Of a DNA stretch of 64,000 nucleotides, positions 25,301 to 36,933 are shown one piece after another. The notes under the pieces are model-generated. The model saw nothing but the letters and a program-made list of their open reading frames with translations. It did no database searches and was not told where the DNA came from. The stretch is from Aplysia californica (lineage: Eukaryota; Mollusca; Gastropoda; Aplysiida; Aplysiidae), in NCBI RefSeq assembly GCF_000002075.1, contig NW_004797349.1, forward strand, positions 272,378 to 336,377, in the 5' to 3' direction. Position 1 is the stretch's first letter. The number at the start of each line of letters is the position of its first letter. The position numbers were made by a program, and so were the translations under genes.

Positions 25301-28300
25301 CTGTTTAAGTGAATCTAGATATATCTAGATCTAGATCTAGATCATCTCTAGAATCTAGATATAATCAAGATTTACACATATTTAGATTTCTAGATCTAGA
25401 TTAGATAGCCTAGGCTATAATTTTAATTCAGGTTAGGTCTACACACTACAGAGGGACTACTAAGTTAAGTGCAAACGGGGCCGCAGGTGTACAGGAGTGC
25501 TCAGTACAGCGGCAAAGGTGTTGCCTCCTTGATCCAATACTGCGCGCGCTCTACAACGATGTACAAGTTTAAAGTGAAAGAAATCTTTTTATAAGACACC
25601 AACTTGCAACAAACACTGGATTTGTAGTCACCAAGTCCAAACTGTGTCAAATTAACTCAAATGCTTGTTAGTCTACTTAGTGCCTTTGTTGGGTTTTTTT
25701 TTGTTTTGTTTTTTGTTGTTGTTTTTTTCAAATACATTTTAATTTAGTTGCCTATGGTTAACAAATATGACAGTTTTCCCTTCCAAAACCGTAGGCTAGA
25801 TTTTCCTGTATATGTTGCCTTTGGATCTCACTGGTTTTACTCCGGCCTTCAGAGAGCGCGTGTCCGCCTTCGCATGAATTTCCTCCTTTTTTGAAATTCC
25901 TGAGTGGCAGCTATGGAATATGAGACCTTCCCATGATTATATGAGAAAATCTAACATGTTTAAAAAAATTCTTGTTCTATTTCCGACAAGGAATCCTAAT
26001 GACTAATGAGCCCCCTCAATTCTTTCCTATGTAGGAACATCTGCCGATACATCCAAGATGCCACGTGTTGATGCACAGAGCCCAAATTCGGCTGCTCAAC
26101 CCCAGAACCCCCACTCAACAGCACAGCCCTCTTTGATCAATTTCCACTATGGTTACTATTACCCATCTATGTTTCCAGCGGGAGCAGCGGGCCTTCAGTA
26201 CCCCATGTTTCCGGTAAGTTTTTGGTCCAGTTAGCAGGCTTTCCAATTGCCCCGAATTTCCTGGGACATCCTGTTTTCGGCAATGGGGAATACGAGAGCC
26301 TTATCACATACACTGCACTTAAACCGGTCCCACTTGATGTAATTTTTTTGTTTGCTGCAATAACATTGGGTGTCCCTCATTAGGTTTTGCAAAATGTTGA
26401 CATTTTTACTGAGAGAAGGAAGGTTCAAGTTATCAAATTGTGGACAAGTTGAAGTTTCTTTTGATATAAACAAATCTTAGTTGTGCCTAATTGATAATTA
26501 AGCTTGCTAAATTAGTATCTATATCATTGTTTTCCCTTGAATGTTCTCATCTTGAAAATACTGGTATTTTGATGTGACATGTTTCAGTTTAGATTGTTGC
26601 AGTTCAATGTAGCCGTCGTCAGAAAGGTTGTAGGTTGGACACAAACTAAAAATTGTTTTTTGTGTTTTTTAAACTGTAGCTTCATTTGCATTTTTTTCTC
26701 TCTATTTCTTCCCTGTAGATCCCCCCAGTAACAAACGCTGCTGCACATGCTGGTACCACGGCTACCACCCAGTTCCAAAAGTCTTATCCATCTCATGTCT
26801 ACACAACCAAAGGTGAGCTTGCAACATTTTGAATTTACTGCTTTCCAAGCCAGTGATTTACATTCTTTGCATATTCTTTTGTTCCCCCTTAGCAGATACT
26901 GTAGAGCGTCTAGAATGCATTAAGTGCTTTTTGCTGCACTTGAAGGAAAGAATGGGTAAAGAGCATTTTTGTTTATTGAAGCTTCAAGCTGATTCCCACT
27001 TTTTTTGAAAAAAGTCTTTTTCCATGCCTCAGTACAGTCCAGTACATTTGGCTTTTCCATTATTCCTCTCTGCAGTAGTGTGGGTTAAAGACATTTTGTA
27101 TATTGCTTGAAGCAGTGCACTGATGTTTATAATTTTTTTTAAAAAAGGTTGGACACGTTTTACCTTTGGTGAAAGTTCTGATGTGAGAATTTGCAACCCT
27201 TGGAGGGTGGAATACCCAGATGACAGCATTATTGTACATACTTCTCTTCTAGATATTGCCGCTGTATTTTTGCCAGAGAGTTCTTCAAGCCACATGCAAC
27301 TCCTCTTTACATGGCATTTTCTTACCCCGTACTCTGTATTGTTCAAATAGCATGGTGCTTCTTCAGTTTTTGGTAGGGGTCAGTCCGGACTGTAGCTAGG
27401 GTAGGCCTGCTCTTCTTGTTCAATGTCAAGAGCCTCTCTTCCCTGTGCACATCAAGTTTTTCTTCCTTGTTCAAGAACCGGTGCTCAATTCCAGGGAAAG
27501 AGGAGATCAAGGGGAAAGCCCAAAGTGACTGTGCCTGCATGAACAGAGCCTGCAAGCAGGCATTTGGCAGGAGGCAAACACCATCCGTTTCAGTTAGCTA
27601 GTTAGTGCGGCTTATAATGTGTGGACGAAGATTGGCGTACCCGTTTGCTGTCTTTGAGTCGTATTGTGCAAAGCTGAGACTTGTACTCCGACTTGCTGTA
27701 AACACACCGTGGGTTGTCATTTTTTAAATATTTTTTTTTGGTGCTAAGCAAACAGATTTGGAATACCAAATACCCAATTTTTGTCCGTTCTGTTGTACAT
27801 TTTATGTATAATTCATGTGTGAATAATTGACTGTTATGGTGTGGTTCATACTTTATTCCGCCTAACTTTTAAGGCCTTATTTGGTTTTATTTGTGGTGGG
27901 GGATTTCATGGATACTGTCTGATCCAGACATACTTTGTTTCAGTTTTTGGAGGTTTTTTGTAGAGGAAATTTTGTCCTTCCCCTTTTTTTTGACAAGCTC
28001 CTAATGATTGTATGATGGTAATGGGTTTGTTTTAAATGTCACCAGCTCAATTCCAACAACAGTACAGTTTTGTAGTATGTTCTTGTAGCCATTCTCTTTA
28101 TTATTTTTTCCTAGACCTTTTCATATTAACCATATAACGCTTCAGTGCAAGGGACATACTATTTCTTTCTCTATGCATTAACTATGCTTTCTTGCAAAGA
28201 GATGACCACAATATTTGATTAGAAATAAGTTTACTAGTGCTTCCAATCTTCATTGTTTTTACAGAATTCCTAATCCTAAAACTTTTAGGCAGGTGTAAAG

Positions 28301-31300
28301 GAAGAAATCAGATGAAGCACCACAAACTCTTTGTGAAAAAATAGGTATTATGGGTTGTTGATAGTCTCTTGAAACAGGCTTTCAAATGCCACTTTCAACC
28401 CTCTGAAGGCACAAGATTTCAATTTGTAAGGAGCTTCGCCCTGTGAAGCCCCACCAGTATGCTGTCCTTGCACCTTGCTGTGGGCCTATAGGGCCCCCAG
28501 ACCCCAAGCATAGAATTTTGTCAATTTTAAATTTCTACTTTGTCTGTTGGAAGCACTATTAGATTCCGAGTAAGCTTTTCATTTCATTGTCATAAGAACT
28601 TGACTCCAGCTTCGCTGTACTGCAATGCTATCAGCTGAGAGTATATCTTTCAGCTGGCAGTGTGTTGTGCTCCTAACTTACAAGCTGCACCAACAATATT
28701 CCATTTTACAATCTGCTGACTTTACTTTATGCAACTTCTCTAAATGTGTCTGAAATGAAACTTTGGCAGTGGTGATACAATACTATTTCTGTTTGTCAAA
28801 ATACCAGAGTTCAGTGTCTTTGTGATCAGTGATTGGGCCTTTTCTTTTATGTCAAGTTCGTATGTCATGAACAGATGCAGAGCCTGGATAACATTAAAAA
28901 AAATAATGAATTCAAAATGAAATGCTTTGCGTGAAGTCCTCTAGGAGTGAAGTGAACTTTGAGGCCTAGTGTTGAATGTGTGCAAAAAGCATAGACCTGC
29001 TCTGACATAGTGATGGCATTATCTGTCAGGGTATGATGAGCTCAACCAGGCACAGGATTTCTCTAAGACTGGTTATGGCAGCTCTCCCAGTGCTGGCAAG
29101 ACCTCGGGAACACGTATGTCGACCAGTCAGTCATCCCATATTTTACTAACTAAACACTGTGTAATGCAACGGTTTCAGTTATATTGTTTGTTTGGTTCTT
29201 TACAACCGTTTTTCTTATTTCACGCTTTACAAACATTGGTTCATAGATTTCCTTTTGTGTGCTTCGCTTGCCTTTTGTTGAACGATTACTTTCTGTTTGG
29301 GTTCCTTCCAGTGTGCCGAATGTTTTCCTCAGCTTTGTAAAGATGTAGATGTACAAGTAGCTCCCCTGCTTGTTTTTTTCTCCCCCTCATGCTCGTGTCT
29401 GACATTCTGAAAATGGCATGCAATTCTGTGGCTTTGATCGAGTTGTACCTGGAAGATTATTTTGCTTTTTTTCAAAATGTTGTTTTCTGTTTATTGGTAA
29501 TCTAAATTGTTATAACTGAAAAAGAAAATATTGTGCCTTTGTCTTAAAATATTAGAATATTGTATGCACTGGTGTTGGGCCAATTTAACATATTGAGGTT
29601 GCTCACGTCATGGTATAATATTCATAGACTGCTTAACTAATACACTGGTAAAATGAGACTTCGCAGTCTACTAACCAAGCAGTGCTTTTTTTGTGTACAG
29701 TCCTATGTTTTCTTTAGAAATACCAAGTTCTAAGCAAGCAACTGCTGTTCCAACCCCTTGGCCACCGGAAGCTTTATTGATTCATTGTTTTAAATGTATG
29801 GACTCACCAGCTTATATCTCACACTCCAGCACTTCTGGCACCTCGACTGAAATACCTCCAGCCCATTTTCAGTCTTCCCCCTTTCACAACACTCTTTTTG
29901 TTTTACTGTTATGATTATGCCCTTTGGGTACATTTTGTGTTTCCTTTTTAAAAATTTTATTTAAAAATGCACTCCCGTTTTTCAATGACTGCTGTTGACA
30001 CGAGGGATAGGTATAGCTGGTTATGTGCTTTTTGTCTCATTGTATTAGCAGGTGTATCTGTTATAGGCATAAGGGGGGTTGGGACATTTATATTCTGTCT
30101 TTGAAATTATTTTTACAGTTGTTATTGAACCTCTTTTTGCGCTCGCTATGTTGCTTTTATTTGTGTTCTATTTTGTTATTTGAATACCCTTTCACAACAA
30201 AGATCCTTGGTATTTTTGAGTATTTTGTGCTGTCTTACTCTGGTCAGGACACTGATATACAGTGGTCTGTCTTAAAAGCTTTTTCAAAGCGTATACTTCT
30301 TTTGTCAGTGTTGTCATATCTTTGTGTCTGTAATGTGTGATTTTGACCGGGCTAGGGGTATGGGGACTCTCTGGACGATCCTGATGAAAGGTTTACCTTG
30401 TTGGAAGATAAAGGGTTGTGTCATTTCAAAATTTTAATCAATTGACAAACTTTTGTGTACTGCGGTGTTTTAATCTTTTCTCTCCCACCGCATTGGACAG
30501 AAAATTTGTTTAGAGCTAGCCAAATGTTTCATAGCGTGTTATTGTTTCATTCCACATAAAATGTAAGAAGTAGAATTACCTTTGTTTAATGAATAATGCA
30601 TCCCACTCCTCTTGTTATTGTGCATGGCATGTACCGTACTATATTCCTTTACTTTTTGAAGTGCTCCTCAAATTTAGTTAGGGTATAGCGTTCTGCTGGT
30701 TTTTCACCTGGATGCGGCGCTACAGTTTTGAGAAAACTGAATATTTTGATGTAATTTTCTTTTGCTTTGCTAGCAAATGTGCGTCCTTTAAGTCGAATTG
30801 TCAGTCCTGCAGCCTTTGAGTTTATGCTGTTCAGGCTGATGCTATGTTTTATTTTATTATTTTGTTAAACGAAAGTTTCAAATATTAGTATGGGATCTAT
30901 CTGTCCCCTGGAATGATTTTATATTTTAGGGAGGAGAGAAAATATTGACCTACTGCTCACTTCTTATTCTCGCCCAATTTGTCACACCATAGTAGAGAAG
31001 AGGACATGGGGATCTGGTGTCTTCTGCGTTTTGTCATAAGTAACTATTTGGCACGTCTGTCAAACAAAGAAGTGTATTATTGTGTCTATATTGTATTTAC
31101 ATGAAATGGTTGGACGGGCCAGATATCGAGTAATTGACTTTAGAAAAAGTAGTTGATGCGAGTGGAAAAGAGCTTAAAAATAATCCTTTGAACTAATCAG
31201 TTGCAATATCACCTTCCCTAGAATCTTGACAGGGGGTGCTGAATTTGGGGCTTTTGGGGAAAAGTTTTGCTGCACTTCATTAATTGTAATTTTTCTTTGT

Positions 31301-34300
31301 TCACACTGCTTTCTAGAGGAAACCGTGTATTCTGGTAATGTTGAAGGGGCTTTTTGATGATAAACAGTAAAGTTTTTTTTTTTTCCAAAGGGCTTTGGGC
31401 TTTTAAGATTCTTACTAACTTAAGTTTTGAATTTCAGAGTAATGGTTTGGGATTGGTTCTTAAGACTTGTGGATTACAAGGTGGGTGATGGTTCAAATTT
31501 TAATCACAAATTTAGTGTTCGGGGGCTACACTTACAGTCAAAGAAGTCAAGTATCATCAGATGATGGAATTAATGCAAGCTTTGACATGCTTAGATTTAT
31601 AAGCTCATGGTATCCAGGAAATGTCTGCAGAGTTATAAAAACTGCAAGAGAAAGCATGATCTTGGCATTTATTTACTACTTCAAATCAAGTTGTGCGTAG
31701 GAGTCATCTTGTGTTTAAGTTGTGGTTTCTTTTTATCTTCACAGGAGCTGCCACTACAGAGATGGCACCCAATGCCTACAAATCACACACGCAGGTATGA
31801 AAACTTTCTCCCAGCATGAAAACTCATCGTTGTGGTGAGGAAAAAAACTACTGCTCCCCTAAAAAGCTGATGTGGTTCAAAATTAGCTGGTGTGTCTGTC
31901 TTGTTGTGATTCAGAATTCTTGCTTGTACAACATGGCTGTTATTGTTTTGTAGGCTACATCTTGTTAAGCAAGAAAATTTGTACAGATGTTAGTCTTTCA
32001 GATGGTGGATTTTCTGCATTTGACTTCTTTTTTTTTTTCCGTAACTTACATTGTTTTGATAGTTGCATAGCCAAACACTGGTGCAATGGGTTACGAACAT
32101 AAGTAACATGTTAAAGTTAAAGCTAGTGTCTTGGTGGACTTGGTTCTGGCTTTATATAATTCTTTGTGGAATAATTACCTAAGCCATTTCGATGCAGAAC
32201 TTTGGAAAGTCAGCAGACAACCGAAGTTTAAGAATGCCTTGTTGGATGTTTACAACAAAGTCATGCTAACCATCGTCCAGGGTGGTACCAACTGAGTGCC
32301 ATCTTATGTAGTACAATGTAACGATTTTATAACCTTTGAGAAATGTTATGATGGTCTATATTTATGATAGGTAGTGTTAATTGCGACAGTAACGCTGTGA
32401 CAACTAACGCAGTGTTGATTGCGACAGAGTGAACACGGAGCTCTTTTTCGTTGATGATTAACATCATCTACCATTTCCTGAACAAATATTGCAACAAAAC
32501 ATTCAGCAGCGTACAACAGCAACAAAGACCACTAGGGGCAACAACAGCGACAACAAGAAGAAAGCTGCAACTGTCACTGTCTTTGTTTGTCTGTTAGTTT
32601 GGTGTGTGTGTGTTTAAGGATACACAAACGTGTGTGTGTCTGGGCACTCCTGTCCAATTGTGATCCCGTTTGTTTACATGACGGTCATTGTGGAAGTGAA
32701 TCTAGATCTAGCTTGATTATAGCCTAGATTCCAAGATAATCTATCTCTAGATATATAATCTAGATCTAGATTAGATAATTTTAATTCAGTTTAGATCTAG
32801 GGCCTAAATAAGAAACACACTACAGGGGCACTTAGTGTGACTTATTAGTGCAAATGGACGTGTGTGTGTGTGAGAATGCTTTACAGACTCACTCTTTGGC
32901 AATTAACGCACATTAATTGCCACAGCGTCACTCTGTCGCTATTAACACTACCTTTATGATAAGTATGATGAGGTCTCTAAAGGACGTAGATCATTCTACA
33001 GATTCTTGTAAAATGCAGTAAAACTCTTAAAGCGCAAACTTCACAGGATGAGAGTTTCGTCATAAGCAGATTTTATGTTACGGGAAGTCTAAATTAGGTC
33101 TATAGTATATTTTTTATTTTTTCCTTTAGAATTTGGGGAGAATCGGTTTTTGCTTATTTTTCATCAAGCGAATGGCACCATATTGTTTCTTATGTTGTGT
33201 TGAACTTTTCACCGACACGATGCTATGTTCCCCAGGGGTTTGACAAGCAAGGTTTCCACGGAGGAACCCCACCACCGTTCAACCTTCCCCTAGCCACGGC
33301 CACCCAGGCGGGCCCCATGGGTGCCCCGACCACTCCGTACGGAGCTCCTTTTCTGCCAGTGATGGCCGCCCATCAGGCCCACTCTCAGATGATGCATCAC
33401 CCCATGCAGCAGGTAAAGAGCATCCCTTGATGTTGTGGTTTTTTTTGTGTGTGAAAAATAGAGGTGTACACCAGCCCCCATTTCAAACTAGTGCTGAGTT
33501 GTGGGATCACAGTGAATGGGGTTGGTGTCGTGTTGTACAGAAACGGGAAACATCAGGCTCGGTTCTTCCATGCACATGAAAACATGGGAGATATTGCATT
33601 ACTTTACACTTTAGATCGTATCAGATTCAGCCTAACCTGTGTCAAGGTTTTGTAATTTCCTTGAATTCCATTTTTCTTCAAAATATATAATTATCTTGTG
33701 CATGGTACTTGGCCACGTTACGCCATTCTCTACTTGTGCAGGAAAAGAGTATTTCTGTGGCATACCTATTTGGGTTGTTTTGTTTTATTTTTGTCCTTTT
33801 TTTTTGTGGTCCTCTTACTTTGATGATAGTTTTCAAGGTTTTGTTGTGCTAAGGTTATTTTCTCCCGAAATTGTCTTTCTGCAAGATCGTAGTTGTTTCT
33901 ATATAACTAATGTGCCAGATCCGCTTTGATTATCTATTGGACAGTCATTATTAATTTTGATTCTTGAACAAGAGTTTGGTCTAAAAAAGTCTTGTAATGC
34001 TGATATTGTGAAGGCACAAAGTGACTAATTTTGTTACACACTGGCATCAGGTTGGAGTGATGAGAATCATGCATTGACTTTCGTTCTTCTGTATATGCGC
34101 TGAAGAATTTTATAATCTGACCAACTGACCTGCCAGAAATACTATTGTGGTCTTTGTAAATTGCTGTAGTGTTGAGGGCTGCTGTCCTATTGTGTTTAAT
34201 TTCAGTTTTGGTATCGTTTTGTTGGTTCAGCAAAATAAATTGTCTAGTAATTGCTGGAGGGAGGCTCAGTTCAACAATGATGGTATATTGGTATTGGGGA

Positions 34301-36897
34301 AAAGGTTTGGCAACCGGCACAAAAATCAGTTATATATAGCAGGGATTACTAGTCGTGCCTTCTGTCCATCTGCCCACTAGCTAGGTTGTGTTCATGTGAA
34401 CTTTTGAGGCTTCCCCTTTTTGTTGGAGAAGAGTGGTCTGGTTTTGTATTATGGTTGCATTTCTTTGGTTCCCTGCCATGGTCTTAGCCCATATCTCGAT
34501 TGTGATTTTTAAAAAATATTTTGTAATGTAGTTTAAATTTCTTTCCGTTTGTCTTGATTATAGCTTGGGAATCAATACTATGGACGTTGATCAAACTGTG
34601 GCATTGGTTGGAATGATGAGAATCATACATTGACTTTCGTTCTTCTGTATTTTACGCTGAAGAATTTTTTTTTCCTGACCACCAAATGCCTTGCCATTAT
34701 CAAAGATGACTCCTGGCAGTCTCTTTGAGTCGCCAGACAATCTACTTACTGTTGACTTGTCATCATCCAGAAAAACTATTGATGAGCTTGAAAGCTATTA
34801 TAGATGTGGCAATAGAAATCATTTGTGTTCTGTTTGCTGCATTGTTGTTTTTAAAGTTTCTCTTTGGTGTCCCGACAATTGCACCAGACATGTGTCTTTT
34901 CTTTATACAGTGATCTTTGTTAAGAACTGTAAAATTCTAGTGTGCCTGAGAACCCACTTTTACTCTGCACGTTCTCAGTGTTATTTACATGGCTATGTAC
35001 CTGATCTTAGAACTAAGAAAATCTGCCAAAAAACGTAACTGGGGGAAACAAACTTGTTCTGAAAGCATCTTGCGGTAGATTGATATTGTGCAAACGATAT
35101 GCACTCTGCTAGGTTGCAAAGTTCTTTAAGACGTGATGGGAGGAGGAGGGAGCAAGGGAGTACGAAAGAGAAGACACTCGCACATCTTTCCTTCATGGAC
35201 ACCGCAAGAAGTGGTGCTATGTTGGGATTGTTGTTTGCTGTTTTTTATTGTAGGTTTAATACTGTAGACTTTTCTAAAACTGGCATTTGTTTGGAATGAT
35301 GAAAATCATACATTGACTTTCGTTCTTCTGTACTTTACGCTGAAGAATTTTTTAGCCTGACCACCAAATGCCTTGCCATTATCAAAGATGACTCCTGGCA
35401 GTCTCTTTAAGTAGCCAGACAATCTACTTACTGTTGACTTGTCATCATCCAGAAAAACTATTGATAAGCTTGAAAGCTATTATAGATGTGGCAATAGAAA
35501 TCATTTGTGTTCTGTTTGCTGCATTGTTGTTTTTAAAGTTTTTCTTTGGTGTCCCAACAATTGCACCAGACATGTGTCTTTTCTTTATACAGTGATTTTT
35601 GTTAAGAACTGTAAAATTCTAGTGTGCCTGTACGTTCTCAGTGTTATTTACATGGCTATGTACCTGATCTTAGAACTAACAAAATCTGCCAAAAAACGTA
35701 ACTGGGGGAAACAAACTTGTTCTGAAAGCATCTTGCAGTAGATTGATATTGTGCAAACGATATGCACACTGCTAGGTTGCAAAGTTCTTTAAGACGTGAT
35801 GGGAGGAGGAGGGAGCAAAGGAGTACGAAAGAAAAGACACTCGCACATCTTTCCTTCATGGACACCGCAAGAAGTGGTGCTATGTTGGGATTGTTGTTTG
35901 CTGGTTTTTATTGTAGGTTTAATACTGTAGACTGGCATTTGTTTGGAATGATGAAAATCATACATTGACTTTCGTTCTTCTGTACTTTACGCTGAAGAAT
36001 TTTTTAGCCTGACCAACAAAAGCCATGTCATTGTCGGAACTTTTGTACTTTCGTGGGGAAGAGTGTTTAATATGATCGTTGTTGAAATGTAGTATTATAG
36101 AAGAATATAAAATTTGCTGGAGAATTCTTTTGTGGGGTGGGATTTTTATGTTTTTGTTCGCCAACATTGTTCTTTTTCAATTTTCATTTTTTTTAAATTG
36201 AAGAAACGTTTATAGGATGTGACTGCATTGGTATCTGTGGTGTAGCTGTAGCAAGGGGTTTTTTGTTGGCTCTCCGTTCTTTCATTTTGTTTTTAAGGCA
36301 TTTCTGGTTATCATTGGGGCACTGGGCAACTAAAGGTATAATTTGGAGGTTTAGTTGCTACACCGTATGATTTTGGTAGTTGGAATGATGAAAATTCTTA
36401 TTGACTTTCGTTCTTCTGTAGAATCTCTGAAGACATTCATAAACTGACCAACTACCATTTCTTAGTGAAGTTCCGAAGAAATGTAAATCTAGTTTTAGCC
36501 CTTTCAGATAGGTAAATTATACAGTGGAAACCTGATATAACAGCGATGGAAGGACCAGAGAAAAAGTCGTCATATCAGATCCCTGTTAAATCAGAAATGC
36601 AAGGGAAGCTGTATTTATTCTAGGGTAGTTTTACTTAACTTGCCACAAATACCCACGAACAGGGTTTTTGACATTGTGGCAAGCCTGTGCATGACACATT
36701 ACGTGTGCTTGTAGTGTGTAGCTAGGCTTGCAGCTAGATCGAAGTCTGCTGCACACCGCAGCCCTCTCGCTTCACCCGCTGCGTGTGCTTGAGTGGTGTG
36801 TGGCTTTCATGGGCTTGCTCTATCACTGCATTACACACACACACACACTCTCACACTCTCTCTCCCTCCCTCTCTCCCTCTCTCCATCTCCCTCCCT

Positions 36898-36933
<36 letters not shown>

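Larger units (their letters stand above)
34585..36020 (+). repeat. Segmental tandem duplication carrying snoRNA copies 2-4
   Basis: Spacer and snoRNA are repeated together: the C boxes at 34613, 35296 and 35948 are 683 and 652 bp apart. The two spacers are nearly identical; the second lacks a short piece near 35631 and a few bases near 35930. Copies 1 and 5 lie outside and are more diverged, so they are older. Confidence 0.85.
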
